This document shows, piece after piece, positions 8,523 through 17,067 of a stretch of 64,000 nucleotides of DNA. Position 1 is the stretch's first letter. The number at the start of each line of letters is the position of its first letter. Below the pieces are notes generated by a model. The model did no database searches. It was not told the DNA's origin and saw only the letters and a program-made list of their open reading frames with translations. The stretch is from an uncultured Pelagibacteraceae bacterium (GTDB lineage Bacteria; Pseudomonadota; Alphaproteobacteria; Pelagibacterales; Pelagibacteraceae): contig CACENJ010000001.1 in assembly GCA_902560855.1 (NCBI GenBank), forward strand, positions 1-64,000, in the 5' to 3' direction. The position numbers and the translations under genes were made by a program.

Positions 8523-8550
8523 CCTCTGGCCATAAAGACCAGAAGTTAAA
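8518..8550. terminator. Bidirectional terminator-like hairpin between convergent genes
   Basis: tttaacctctgg (8518-8529) pairs with ccagaagttaaa (8539-8550) with one mismatch and a 9-nt loop. It lies between the convergent PhyH and GYD genes and includes the PhyH stop codon. The flanks are AT-rich but lack a long clean T tract, so efficiency is uncertain. Confidence 0.6.
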
Positions 8551-8561
8551 TATATAATTAT

Positions 8562-8885
8562 TTATTTTCCTGGACCTTTGTAAGCACCAGCAATTTTAGC
8601 TGCACTATCTGCAACATCATTGATACTAATTGCTTCACAAATTGTAATATTGCAAAGAGCACCGCTAGCTTCCGTTGCCATTTTTATTCCAGCTGCTTGT
8701 TCAAAAGTTCCTTCAGCAATTACACAAAAATCATAAGTTCCTCTTAAACCAGTATATGAAATCATCTTGGCTCCTACTGCATCTGCTGCAACTTGAGCTG
8801 CTTTTGATCTATCTGATTTTGGATCTTTAACAAAACCTTGGAATCCTTGAGTAGTATAATTTCCCATCATATAAAATTTAGCCAT
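8562..8885 (-). CDS. GYD domain protein
   Basis: 107 residues matching the GYD family: FYMMGNYTTQGFQGFVKDP, then the S/DR-A region RSKAAQVAADAVGAKMISYTGLRGTYDFCVIAEG. GYD proteins are small ferredoxin-like-fold proteins of unknown role, named after a Gly-Tyr-Asp motif (here GTYD). A good GAAAGGAGATT ribosome site precedes the ATG. It stands alone between the hairpin at 8518 and the ROK kinase. No function can be assigned. Confidence 0.8.
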   Translation of the reverse strand: MAKFYMMGNYTTQGFQGFVKDPKSDRSKAAQVAADAVGAKMISYTGLRGTYDFCVIAEGTFEQAAGIKMATEASGALCNITICEAISINDVADSAAKIAGAYKGPGK

Positions 8886-8942
8886 ACAATCTCCTTTCTA
8901 TATTTTTGATTATAACAATAGACTTTAATTATTAAATAATTG

Positions 8943-9833
8943 TTAATAAACTATTTTTCTACCCAGAATTGCAGCACCCCTTACTCCACTTGCATCACCG
9001 TGCATAGGCTTAAGAAAAACAGTATTAATTTCTTTTTCATTCAAAAATTTTGCTGTTTGTTTTTTAATTTCATCAAAAAAAAATATTTCATTAGAAACAC
9101 CTCCACCAAAAACTATGGCATCAGGATCAATTGTGCCAATTATGGTTGTTAAACTTCTTGCCAGTCTATTAGTAAAATTGTCAATAAATTTTTTATATTT
9201 TTGATCTTTATCATTAATTTTTGAAAAAATTTCTTTTGTTGATAATTTCTCATTAAATTTTTCTTTAAATATTTTCTCAAGCCCTTTTCCAGATACATAA
9301 TCTTCTATTGTTTTTTTAATATTTAGCTCGTCGTCTATTAGACCGTTGAATGGTAGAGCATTATGACCCCACTCTCCTGAAAGAAGATTAGCTCCTCTTA
9401 CAATTTTTTTGTTAAATATTAAACCTCCGCCACAACCTGAACCTAAAATAATTCCAAAAACGATTTTATAATTTTTAGCAGAACCATCAAAAGCCTCAGA
9501 TAGTGCAAAGCAATTAGCATCGTTTTCACACAGAACATTTCTATTTAATAATTTTGAAATTTCTTTATCAAAAGGTTTATTCATGAGCCATTGAGAATTA
9601 TTGGTATTTTTCAAAAGACCAGTTTCACTTGAAATTGATCCGGGATGGCAAATACCAACATCAAATTTTTTATTAAATTTTTTTTCTAAAATTTCTACTA
9701 TTGATTTTATAGATTTTAAAGTTTCTTCATAGTTTTGAGGAGATTTCTCTCTAGCTCTATGAATTTCTTTTCCATTTTCATCAAGTATAACAGATTCAAT
9801 TTTTGTTGCTCCAAGATCAATACCAATTTGCAT
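8943..9833 (-). CDS. ROK family sugar kinase (FrcK-like)
   Basis: 296 residues. The phosphate-binding IGIDLGATKIE opens the protein, CENDANCFALSEAFDG near residue 120 is the ROK catalytic region and SGCGGGLIFNKKIVRGANLLSGEWGHN near 140 the ROK signature. The usual zinc-binding CxCGxxGC after GEWGHN is missing. It follows the sugar ABC ATPase gene by 6 nt, giving the order binding protein, permease, ATPase, ROK kinase, the same as frcBCAK of Sinorhizobium meliloti. It probably phosphorylates the imported sugar; fructose is only a guess. Confidence 0.85.
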   Translation of the reverse strand: MQIGIDLGATKIESVILDENGKEIHRAREKSPQNYEETLKSIKSIVEILEKKFNKKFDVGICHPGSISSETGLLKNTNNSQWLMNKPFDKEISKLLNRNVLCENDANCFALSEAFDGSAKNYKIVFGIILGSGCGGGLIFNKKIVRGANLLSGEWGHNALPFNGLIDDELNIKKTIEDYVSGKGLEKIFKEKFNEKLSTKEIFSKINDKDQKYKKFIDNFTNRLARSLTTIIGTIDPDAIVFGGGVSNEIFFFDEIKKQTAKFLNEKEINTVFLKPMHGDASGVRGAAILGRKIVY

Positions 9834-9839
9834 TTTTCA

Positions 9840-10631
9840 CTAACTTGAGATTCTTTCCATTTCTTTAAGTTCTACTTCTAGTTTGTTTAACTCTTCTCCT
9901 CCAGCCATCATACTTAAAAGTTTCTCTCTAGATAAATCTTTTTTTGCGTAAGTTCCTAAACTTTTACCTCTATTTAGTACTGTAAAACTATTTCCAACAG
10001 GATAAGCATGGTGAACGTTATGTGTAATCAAAATAACACCTAATCCTTCAGAAGCAGCTTTAACAATATATTTTAACACAACCGAAGCTTGGTGCACTCC
10101 CAAAGCTGAAGTTGGCTCATCAAGAATTAACACTTTTGCACCAAAGTAAATAGCCCTAGAAATAGCTAGACACTGTCTTTCACCACCCGACATTGTTCCA
10201 ACTGCTTGAGATGGATCTCTTATATCTATTCCTATTTGACCCATTCTATCAGCTGCAATTTTATTTGCTTTTTCAACATCAAAAGTTTTAAAAGGTCCAA
10301 AACCTCTTTTTGGTTCCCTTCCCATAAAAAAATTTCTAGTCACACTCATTAGGGATACCAGGGCCAAATCTTGATATACTGTTGCAATCCCCATATCCAA
10401 AGCATCTCTAGGTGAATCAAATTCAGTTTTTTTTCCTTCAACGATTATTTCTCCCTCATCTGGTTTATGAACGCCCGATAAAGTTTTTATTAAAGTTGAT
10501 TTACCAGCTCCATTATCGCCTAGCAGACACATAATTTCTCCTTTTTTGACTTTCATTGTTACATCTTTTAACGCAATAACAGATCCAAAAAATTTGCTTA
10601 TATTGTTAAATTCTACTAGCACATCATTCAT
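9840..10631 (-). CDS. Sugar ABC transporter ATP-binding protein, single-domain (FrcA-like)
   Basis: 263 residues with Walker [10 protein letters not shown] near residue 38, signature [14 protein letters not shown] near 147 and Walker [12 protein letters not shown]. Most CUT2 sugar ATPases (RbsA, XylG, IatA) have two fused domains of about 500 residues; this one is a single domain like FrcA of the S. meliloti fructose importer. It starts 2 nt after the permease stop and is followed at 6 nt by the ROK kinase, so it is cotranscribed with both. Powers uptake of a sugar or cyclitol. Confidence 0.92.
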   Translation of the reverse strand: MNDVLVEFNNISKFFGSVIALKDVTMKVKKGEIMCLLGDNGAGKSTLIKTLSGVHKPDEGEIIVEGKKTEFDSPRDALDMGIATVYQDLALVSLMSVTRNFFMGREPKRGFGPFKTFDVEKANKIAADRMGQIGIDIRDPSQAVGTMSGGERQCLAISRAIYFGAKVLILDEPTSALGVHQASVVLKYIVKAASEGLGVILITHNVHHAYPVGNSFTVLNRGKSLGTYAKKDLSREKLLSMMAGGEELNKLEVELKEMERISS

Positions 10632-10633
10632 TG

Positions 10634-11752
10634 TTATTTATTCTCCGTTACTCTTCTTCTAATAAAATTATTAAATATTACTGCAATAAGCATCATCACT
10701 CCTAAAAATACTTTAAACCAATCAGTATCTACTTCTGTGTAATATATTCCCATTGACACTGTTCCAAAAATTAGTGCACCAAAAGCAGCACCTATTGCCG
10801 AACCATATCCTCCAGTAAGCAAACATCCTCCAACTACTGCAGCAACAATTGCCTCTAGTTCTTTTAAATTTCCTCTCATAGTATCGGCAGAGCCCGCATC
10901 TAATACTTGAACACATGCATAAATTGTTGCACAGACAGCAGTCCCTATAAATAAACTAGTTTTCACTCTATTTACAGGTACACCGACGTTTCTGGCTCCA
11001 TTTTTATCTCCACCGGCTCCAAATATCCAATTTCCATAACTTGTTTTCATTAATATCCAAGTAGCCAAAATAGTTAGACCTATCCACCATAGTACCGAAG
11101 CAGGAATTCCTGTTGCAAGAGGAGTTCCATCAGTTCTTAATTCAATTAGTCCTAATGAACCCATCCATATAAACAATCCTTTAAAAGCATCAGCAGAAAA
11201 AATCCACGCAATTGGATCATTTTCGATCAATACTCTTAAGCCCGGTACTTGAGTTCTTCCAGTTATTAATCTTGTTAAAGCTAAAGTAGCTCCTCTTAAA
11301 ATAAATAACATTGCTAGAGTGACTATAAATGAAGGAAGTCCGGTTCTTACTACTAGTATACCATTTAAATATCCAATAAGAACTGCCATCGAGAATGCAA
11401 AAATAATTGCCATCCAAAGTGGCCAGCCCCAATAAATTGCTGGTATTGCTATACAAATGCCTGCAAAACCAATCATAGATCCGACTGATAAATCAAACTC
11501 ACCACCAATCATCAACATTGCAGCTCCAATTGCAATTATTCCAAGATTAGCAGATACTTCTAAAAAATTTATAGTGCCATAGGCACTAAACATTCCCGTG
11601 TCTCCTGCAATAATACCAAAAAATATAAAAACTAATATTGAGCCACCTAAGGCGCCTAGTTCTGGTCTATTTAATAAAACTTTTAATTTAGATACTTTTC
11701 TAAGTCTCTCATCCATTACTTTTCCTTCAATACTTTGTTCTTTAAGAGACAT
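10634..11752 (-). CDS. Sugar ABC transporter permease (FrcC/RbsC-like)
   Basis: About 372 residues, a multi-spanning BPD_transp_2 permease with [42 protein letters not shown] and [24 protein letters not shown]. The ORF-track start at 11785 is a GTG inside the terminator hairpin after the binding-protein gene, so I take the ATG at 11752 (MSLKEQ); a later ATG before DERLRK is also possible. It forms the membrane channel with the ATPase at 9840 and the binding protein at 11818. Confidence 0.9.
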   Translation of the reverse strand: MSLKEQSIEGKVMDERLRKVSKLKVLLNRPELGALGGSILVFIFFGIIAGDTGMFSAYGTINFLEVSANLGIIAIGAAMLMIGGEFDLSVGSMIGFAGICIAIPAIYWGWPLWMAIIFAFSMAVLIGYLNGILVVRTGLPSFIVTLAMLFILRGATLALTRLITGRTQVPGLRVLIENDPIAWIFSADAFKGLFIWMGSLGLIELRTDGTPLATGIPASVLWWIGLTILATWILMKTSYGNWIFGAGGDKNGARNVGVPVNRVKTSLFIGTAVCATIYACVQVLDAGSADTMRGNLKELEAIVAAVVGGCLLTGGYGSAIGAAFGALIFGTVSMGIYYTEVDTDWFKVFLGVMMLIAVIFNNFIRRRVTENK

Positions 11753-11772
11753 AATTTTTAAAATTTTGATAG

Positions 11773-11807
11773 AAAAAAGGCTCACACTTTGATTGTGAGC
11801 CTTTTTT
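11773..11807 (-). terminator. Strong hairpin with U tract between binding-protein and permease genes
   Basis: A perfect 14-bp stem, aaaaaaggctcaca paired with tgtgagcctttttt, closes a 7-nt loop. On the minus strand it lies 10 nt after the binding-protein stop and ends in a T run, as a Rho-independent terminator should. Being inside the operon, it probably gives partial termination or protects the binding-protein mRNA, so that the binding protein exceeds the membrane components. Confidence 0.88.
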
Positions 11808-11817
11808 AAGATTTATT

Positions 11818-12741
11818 TTATCTGTAACCTTGAGCTGCCCACTTAATTACCGCACTTGCATTGTCAGGAGTTACAAATCCAGGTCCAGTCATTACAACAC
11901 CAGCCGGCATCACACCCCATTTCATATACTGCGAAAAAATAACTATTGGCAGGTAACCTTGAAGATATTGTTGTTGGTCAATTAAAAACTCTACTTTTCC
12001 TGCAGCAGCAGCTTTCAACATTCCAGGAGACATGTCAAATGTTCCAAGTCTAACACTTCCAACTTTTCCAGCAGATTCTAAAGCTTTTAGTGCTGCTTCA
12101 CCAGATAAACCAGCGCCTAATGTTAGAATAGTGTCATATCCACCACCTAATTTTGCAGCAACTGCTTTTTGAATTTCAGTTGGGTCATTAGAAGTACCCA
12201 AAATATCTACTGAACCACCAAAACCTTTTTTAAAACCAGCACATCTTCTGTCTAATGCTACGTTTCCAACTTCATGGTTAACACATAATGCTTTTTTACC
12301 GCCAGCAGCTTTCATTTTCATTCCGCCACCAACACCAGCTTCAAACTCTGTTTGTCCAACGTGTGCACTGATTCCCAAAGATTGGTAATCATCAGATCCT
12401 GAGTTCATTGATACAACTGGAATACCAGCAGCGATAGCAGCTTTAACAGATTTACCTAAAGCAGCTGCGTCTGGTAATGTAATAACAATACCTTTCGGTT
12501 TTTGTGATACAGCATTATCAATTAGTTTAGCCATCTCAACCATATCAAAAGTTCCTGGTGCCGTATATTTGCAAGAGATACCTTGATCTTTGCAAGCAGC
12601 ATCAACACCATTTTTTGCTACTGACCAAAATGGATCATTAGCTTGTCCATGAGATACAACAATCACGTCTACTGCAAAAGCAGAAACTGAAAGCATAACC
12701 CAAGAAACAAAAGCTAATATAATTCTACTTAATGTTTTCAT
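11818..12741 (-). CDS. Periplasmic sugar-binding protein (FrcB-like, Peripla_BP_4)
   Basis: 307 residues. A Sec signal (hydrophobic core VMLSVSAFA, cleavage near residue 23) leads into VIVVSHGQANDPFWSVAKNGVDAACKDQG, the opening typical of ribose/fructose-type binding proteins, then KPKGIVITLPDAAALGKSVKAAIAAGIPVVSMNSGS. It captures the ligand for the permease/ATPase downstream. First gene of the operon, with an AGAGGG ribosome site and its own terminator hairpin. The ligand is unknown; the neighbouring iol genes make a cyclitol as likely as fructose. Confidence 0.92.
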   Translation of the reverse strand: MKTLSRIILAFVSWVMLSVSAFAVDVIVVSHGQANDPFWSVAKNGVDAACKDQGISCKYTAPGTFDMVEMAKLIDNAVSQKPKGIVITLPDAAALGKSVKAAIAAGIPVVSMNSGSDDYQSLGISAHVGQTEFEAGVGGGMKMKAAGGKKALCVNHEVGNVALDRRCAGFKKGFGGSVDILGTSNDPTEIQKAVAAKLGGGYDTILTLGAGLSGEAALKALESAGKVGSVRLGTFDMSPGMLKAAAAGKVEFLIDQQQYLQGYLPIVIFSQYMKWGVMPAGVVMTGPGFVTPDNASAVIKWAAQGYR

Positions 12742-12755
12742 TTATTCCCTCTATT

Positions 12756-12767
12756 GTTAAATTTAAC
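12756..12767. promoter_or_regulatory. Perfect 12-bp palindrome upstream of the sugar binding-protein gene
   Basis: gttaaatttaac reads the same on both strands and ends 15 nt before the start codon of the binding-protein gene, next to the predicted transcription start. A repressor operator is possible, but short AT-rich palindromes are common by chance in this genome. Confidence 0.35.
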
Positions 12768-12772
12768 GTTAC

Positions 12773-12796
12773 AATTTTAAGCAGAATTTTAAGCAG
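12773..12796. repeat. Two tandem 12-bp direct repeats in the frc promoter region
   Basis: aattttaagcag occurs twice in perfect tandem. The copies fall between and over the predicted -10 and spacer of the promoter, which suits a regulator binding one face of the DNA in successive turns. No regulator gene is adjacent. Confidence 0.5.
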
Positions 12797-12803
12797 TTGT
12801 AAA
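12775..12803 (-). promoter_or_regulatory. Candidate sigma70-type promoter for frc-like operon
   Basis: On the minus strand TTTACA and TTAAAA are separated by 17 nt, placing transcription start about 25 nt before the ATG, at the edge of the palindrome. Match to consensus is moderate. Confidence 0.4.
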
Positions 12804-12831
12804 GTTGGCTTAGTATCTTTCAACCCAGAGT

Positions 12832-13836
12832 TTAATTAAAATTAATTATAACCTTTTTTTTTGTTTTTAAAGATCTGTAAGCAGCATTAGCAACAATTAA
12901 AGCTCTTCTTCCATCTTCAAAACTTGCCAAGGGTTTTGATTTGTTTTTAATCATTCTAAAAAGATCGTTTAGTTGAAGTTCATAGGCCTCTCTATATCTA
13001 TCTATAAAAAAATTTAACAAAGGTTTTCTTTGAGATGTATTACTTTTTGTATGAATCTCTGTTTCATTTTTATTTTTATTTCCAGATATTAACATTCCCT
13101 TTGAGCCAAATAATTCAACTCTTTGATCATATCCAAAACTACAATGTCTAGAATTAGTTATAACACATTGGACACCACTTTTAGATTTTATTATGCAAGA
13201 GGCTAATTCAAAATCTTTTATCTTATCAAATCTTTTATCGGACATATTACTTGTTGAAGCAAAAATAGATTTAATCTCGTCATTTCCTAAATAAAATCTT
13301 AATAAATCAAAATCATGTATCATCATATCTTTAAATATACCTCCTGATTTTTTAAGATATTTAAATGAAGGAGGAGCGGGGTCGCGACTTGTAATTATAA
13401 TTTTTTCTAATTTTCCAATTTTATTTTTTTTTAATTCTTTTTTTAAGGAATTATGACCTGGATCATACCTCCTATTAAATCCTAATTGAATTTTTGGATT
13501 TAACTTAGATATTTTTTTTTTACATTGATTTATTTTTTTTATACTTAAATCTAAAGGTTTTTCACAAAATACAGCCTTTTTATATTTCACTGATTCAATG
13601 ATAAATTTAATATGTGTTGAAGTAATAGATGAAATAAAGATTGCATGAATTTTTTTATCATTAAAAGCAATAGAAGGTTGGCTAATCGGATTTGATTTAA
13701 GCTTATTGGCAATTTTCTTTGCTAAATTTTTGTCTATATCGTAAATGTATTTTAAATTAAAATTTCGGTGTTTAGCCAGATTTTCTGCATGCATTTTACC
13801 AATTCTACCTAAACCAAATATAGCAATATTGATCAT
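12832..13836 (-). CDS. iolG: Gfo/Idh/MocA oxidoreductase, inositol 2-dehydrogenase-like
   Basis: 334 residues. The N-terminal NAD-binding segment IAIFGLGRIGKMHAENLAKH and the catalytic lysine region AVFCEKPLDLSIKK near residue 98 define the family; GGIFKDMMIHDFDLLRFYLG near 165 carries the catalytic Asp/His pattern of inositol dehydrogenases. It would oxidise myo-inositol (or another cyclitol) to the 2-keto compound, the substrate of IolE encoded divergently 54 nt away. It lies upstream of the sugar ABC operon on the same strand. Substrate within the inositol group is not certain. Confidence 0.78.
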   Translation of the reverse strand: MINIAIFGLGRIGKMHAENLAKHRNFNLKYIYDIDKNLAKKIANKLKSNPISQPSIAFNDKKIHAIFISSITSTHIKFIIESVKYKKAVFCEKPLDLSIKKINQCKKKISKLNPKIQLGFNRRYDPGHNSLKKELKKNKIGKLEKIIITSRDPAPPSFKYLKKSGGIFKDMMIHDFDLLRFYLGNDEIKSIFASTSNMSDKRFDKIKDFELASCIIKSKSGVQCVITNSRHCSFGYDQRVELFGSKGMLISGNKNKNETEIHTKSNTSQRKPLLNFFIDRYREAYELQLNDLFRMIKNKSKPLASFEDGRRALIVANAAYRSLKTKKKVIINFN

Positions 13837-13890
13837 TATTTTTTATTTGAATAAATTATATTTTAAAATATCTTAGCAAAAATTATTTTA

Positions 13891-14790
13891 ATGTCAGTAA
13901 AATTAGGAATAGCACCGATCGCATGGAGCAATGATGATATGCCAGAGTTAGGTGGAGAAACACCACTTGAGCAATGTTTATCTGAGGCCAACCAAGCTGG
14001 TTTTTCTGGAATAGAGTCTGGAGGAAAATTTCCAAAGCAGTCAGAGATATTAATTCCTTTACTGGAAAAATATAATTTAAAATTATGCTCAGGTTGGTAT
14101 GGAGCAAATTTAAGAAAAAATTCAGTTAAAGAGGAAATAGATTTAATAAAAGATCAGCTAAAACTTTTTAAAGATTGCAATTCTCCATGTATGGTTTTTG
14201 CAGAAGTTTCAGACTCAATTGCTGGAAACCAATCAAGAAAACTATCTACGCGCCCCCAAATGAACAAAGATGAATGGATTGATTTTTGTAAAAAAATTTC
14301 TGAAATGGGAAAATACTTAGAAGATCAAGGAATGCCTTTAGCCTATCACCATCATATGGGTACCGTTATAGAAACTCAAAAAGATACTGAAAGATTATTA
14401 GAAAATACAAGCAGTGAAGTTAAATTAACTTTAGATACGGGACATATGCTTTTTGCAAAAGGAAATTCCATTAAAGCTATTGATGATTTTAAAGAAAGAT
14501 TGATCCATGTCCATTGTAAAGATATGAGAAAAAATATTTTAGAAAAATCTTTAAATGAAGATTTAAGTTTTAGAGAAGCATTTTTAGAAGGAGCTTTTAC
14601 TGTTCCTGGTGACGGATGTATAGATTATAAACCAATATTTAATTTATTAAAAAAAAATAATTATTCGGGTTGGCTGGTTGTTGAGGCCGAACAAGATCCA
14701 AACAAAGCTAATCCTTTTGAATATGCAAAAATAGGATACAAATATCTTTCTAAAACTTGCAGCGAACTGAATATAAAAATTTCAGTTTAA
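13891..14790 (+). CDS. iolE: Inosose dehydratase-like TIM-barrel protein
   Basis: 299 residues, xylose-isomerase-like barrel. The start MSVKLGIAPIAWSNDDMPELGGETP is characteristic of IolE, which dehydrates 2-keto-myo-inositol to the trione precursor used by IolD. Metal-site segments include LAYHHHMGTVIET, LTLDTGHM, LIHVHCKDMR and VPGDGCIDYKPI, ending with LVVEAEQDP. Monocistronic, divergent from iolG; its stop lies one base from the stop of the convergent pilin-like gene. iolD, the next pathway step, is at 18563. Confidence 0.87.
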   Translation: MSVKLGIAPIAWSNDDMPELGGETPLEQCLSEANQAGFSGIESGGKFPKQSEILIPLLEKYNLKLCSGWYGANLRKNSVKEEIDLIKDQLKLFKDCNSPCMVFAEVSDSIAGNQSRKLSTRPQMNKDEWIDFCKKISEMGKYLEDQGMPLAYHHHMGTVIETQKDTERLLENTSSEVKLTLDTGHMLFAKGNSIKAIDDFKERLIHVHCKDMRKNILEKSLNEDLSFREAFLEGAFTVPGDGCIDYKPIFNLLKKNNYSGWLVVEAEQDPNKANPFEYAKIGYKYLSKTCSELNIKISV

Positions 14791-14791
14791 A

Positions 14792-15298
14792 TTATCGATA
14801 CAAAGAAGTTAATTCGTTATTTCCAGCAGCAACACATGGTGATTTAAAACAAGTTCCAACTAGCCATTCTGATCCAACCTCAGATTCAAAATTTTTAGAC
14901 ATTAAAAAAATTACTCCCATTTCAACAGTTTGACCTGCTTTGCCCTCAGCTTTTAATCTTGGATCTGGGTCAGTTTTTACCGAAACTCCTTCAGAATATG
15001 GATTAACTATATTTAAATTTTTATTAATATATTTCAAAATATTATTTGCTATCCACTCACCATTGCATGGGTCACCCCATATTGTTAACCTTCCTTCATC
15101 TCCACTATCACATTTATTTATTTCAGAATTTACTAAATCAACAATTAATTTATGATTTTCTGTAACTTGGTTTGCTTTTGCTTCAACTGCTGGACGAGTA
15201 GCTGCTGTCCAAATCAACATACTAACAACATAGATAGCTGATAGCATAACTAATAATTCAAGTAAGCCAAAATTTTTTAGTTTAGATGATAAGTTCAT
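14792..15298 (-). CDS. Membrane-anchored protein with pilin-like N-terminus
   Basis: 168 residues, no confident family. A short basic leader (MNLSSKLKN) precedes a hydrophobic helix starting FGLLELLVMLSAIYVVSML. This resembles type IV pilins and pseudopilins, with phenylalanine at +1 and glutamate at +5, although the -1 residue is Asn rather than Gly. A helix with an ENHKLIVDLVN stretch and a C-terminal domain with four Cys (two near CDSGDEG/DPCNGEW, two in GTCFKSPC) follow. Its ATG overlaps the stop of the upstream dehydrogenase gene (TAATG). No pilus assembly genes are in the window. Confidence 0.6.
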   Translation of the reverse strand: MNLSSKLKNFGLLELLVMLSAIYVVSMLIWTAATRPAVEAKANQVTENHKLIVDLVNSEINKCDSGDEGRLTIWGDPCNGEWIANNILKYINKNLNIVNPYSEGVSVKTDPDPRLKAEGKAGQTVEMGVIFLMSKNFESEVGSEWLVGTCFKSPCVAAGNNELTSLYR

Positions 15299-16263
15299 TA
15301 TAGTTTTATAGTCTTAAATTTTTCCAATTTTTTTTCAAAAAAATCAATTATATTTTGCACTGTTTCTTTGCCCATCCTTCTTATACATTCTTCAGTAAAT
15401 GTTGCAGTATGTGGACTTAAGAATGCTTTGTCGTTTTTTAATAGCGGGTTATTTTTGTCTGGCGGTTCTGTATTAAAAACATCTATTCCTGCACCAAAAA
15501 TATATCCTTCATCTAGAGCTTTATTTAAATCAACTTCGTTTATAATTCCACCTCTAGCAGCATTTATAATGATGCAGTTTTTTTTCATTGTTTTTAAAAG
15601 ATCCAAATTAATTAAATTTTTTGTTTTTTCATTTAGTGGCATATGAAGAGAAATTATATCCATACCTTTTATTGATTTAGATAAATCTTCAACTTTTTGA
15701 CCTCCAAATGCTTTAATTTTTTCTTCAGATATATAAGGATCATATACAAATACATTCATTTCAAAGCCTAAACATCTTTTAATTAAACACTGTCCAATTC
15801 TTCCAAATCCTGCAATTAAAATGTTTTTATTCCAAAGTTCTATTGTTTTAGGTAGCTTATTTCTTTCTCCAAAGTTTCCTGATTTTACAGCTTCATCGTA
15901 CATATTTTTTCTTTTCGAAATATTTAAAATCATAAACATTACATGTTCCGCTACAGCTACAGCATTTGCAGTTGCTGTAATCGCAATAGTTATATTATTT
16001 TTTTTTGAAGACTCTAAATCTATGTTGTCATATCCAACACCATGTCTTGAAATAATTTTTAATTTTTTACCTAAATTTATTACTTCTGCAGGCAGCCTAG
16101 CTGTTCTAATAGATAACCCATCACAATCTACAATTTTTGATTTAAGATTTTCAATTTTTGTATCTTCTACAATTTCATATTCATAATTTGGATTACTATC
16201 TAATAACTCTATTCCGGCTTTGTGGATAGGTTGAACAATCAAGATTTTTTTTTTATCAATCAC
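15298..16263 (-). CDS. D-isomer 2-hydroxyacid / phosphoglycerate dehydrogenase-like
   Basis: 321 residues, two-domain NAD-dependent 2-hydroxyacid dehydrogenase. ISRHGVGYDNIDL near residue 72, the Rossmann loop IAGFGRIGQCLIKR near 150, the catalytic Arg in NAARGGIINE near 233 and the catalytic His in LSPHTATFTEE near 287 are all present. It lies 4 nt after an HpaI-type aldolase gene and is coupled to the pilin-like gene. A role in reducing or oxidising a 2-keto acid from the aldolase or sugar pathway is more likely than serine synthesis, but this is inference from context. Confidence 0.85.
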   Translation of the reverse strand: MIDKKKILIVQPIHKAGIELLDSNPNYEYEIVEDTKIENLKSKIVDCDGLSIRTARLPAEVINLGKKLKIISRHGVGYDNIDLESSKKNNITIAITATANAVAVAEHVMFMILNISKRKNMYDEAVKSGNFGERNKLPKTIELWNKNILIAGFGRIGQCLIKRCLGFEMNVFVYDPYISEEKIKAFGGQKVEDLSKSIKGMDIISLHMPLNEKTKNLINLDLLKTMKKNCIIINAARGGIINEVDLNKALDEGYIFGAGIDVFNTEPPDKNNPLLKNDKAFLSPHTATFTEECIRRMGKETVQNIIDFFEKKLEKFKTIKL

Positions 16264-16267
16264 TAAA

Positions 16268-17062
16268 TTAATATGCTTTAGATTCTTCTTTTGATTTTAC
16301 TGATTTTATTTTCGAAACAGCATTTTTTGCGCCCGCACTCATAAATCTCTGGTCGGAACCAAATGTTACTAATTGAAATCCAATATCGATCATTTTTTTA
16401 GCATACTCTGGTGTAGCATTATGTATTCCAGCAACTAAATTATTTTTTTTAGCATGTTTTAATATATTTAGTTGTTGTTCATAAGTTGGACTTCCTTCTG
16501 GTTTGTCAAATCCAGGGTCAGGCTTATTAATTGCCAAAGTTAAATCTGCAGGACCAATATAAACACCATCTAGACCTGGAGTTGTCATTATTTCATCTAA
16601 TTTCTCTAAAGCCTCTTTAGTTTCTATCATTGCTAGTTTTAAAATTTCATCATTTGCATGTTTACCATAATCACTTCCTCCATAAATAAGACCTCTTATT
16701 GGTCCAAAGCTCCTATAGCCTTTAGGTGGATACATGCATGCTTGAACAAAACGTTCTGCTTCTTTTCTATTGCTTACCATAGGACATATTATACCGTAAC
16801 AACCAGCATCTAAAATTTTCATTATTTGACCAGGTTCATTCCAATTGACTCTTGCCATTGGAACAACATCAGTAGTTGATATTGCTTGCAGCATTTGTAA
16901 AGCATTTGGGTAATCTACAACACCATGTTGCATATCTATAGTTAAAGAGTCCCATCCTTGGTGAGCCATCACTTCTGCAGAAAAAGAACTCGGAATTTGA
17001 AGCCAGCCATTAACAACAGCTTTTCCTTCCTTAAAAATTTGTTTAAGTTTATTTTTTCTCAA
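16268..17062 (-). CDS. HpcH/HpaI family class II aldolase
   Basis: 264 residues. GWLQIPSSFSAEVMAHQGWDSLTIDMQHG (catalytic His in DMQHG near residue 46), PMARVNWNEPGQIMKILDAGCYGIICPMV and GVYIGPADLTLAI near 165 fit metal-dependent aldolases that cleave 4-hydroxy-2-oxo acids to pyruvate or glyoxylate plus an aldehyde. An aldehyde dehydrogenase gene precedes it by 5 nt and a 2-hydroxyacid dehydrogenase follows by 4 nt, suggesting that both aldolase products are processed by the same operon. Confidence 0.88.
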   Translation of the reverse strand: MRKNKLKQIFKEGKAVVNGWLQIPSSFSAEVMAHQGWDSLTIDMQHGVVDYPNALQMLQAISTTDVVPMARVNWNEPGQIMKILDAGCYGIICPMVSNRKEAERFVQACMYPPKGYRSFGPIRGLIYGGSDYGKHANDEILKLAMIETKEALEKLDEIMTTPGLDGVYIGPADLTLAINKPDPGFDKPEGSPTYEQQLNILKHAKKNNLVAGIHNATPEYAKKMIDIGFQLVTFGSDQRFMSAGAKNAVSKIKSVKSKEESKAY

Positions 17063-17067
17063 TTTAT

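Noticed and set aside
11753-11785. ORF-track start of the sugar permease (GTG at 11785)
   Set aside because: It lies inside the terminator hairpin; the ATG at 11752 gives the normal protein start.
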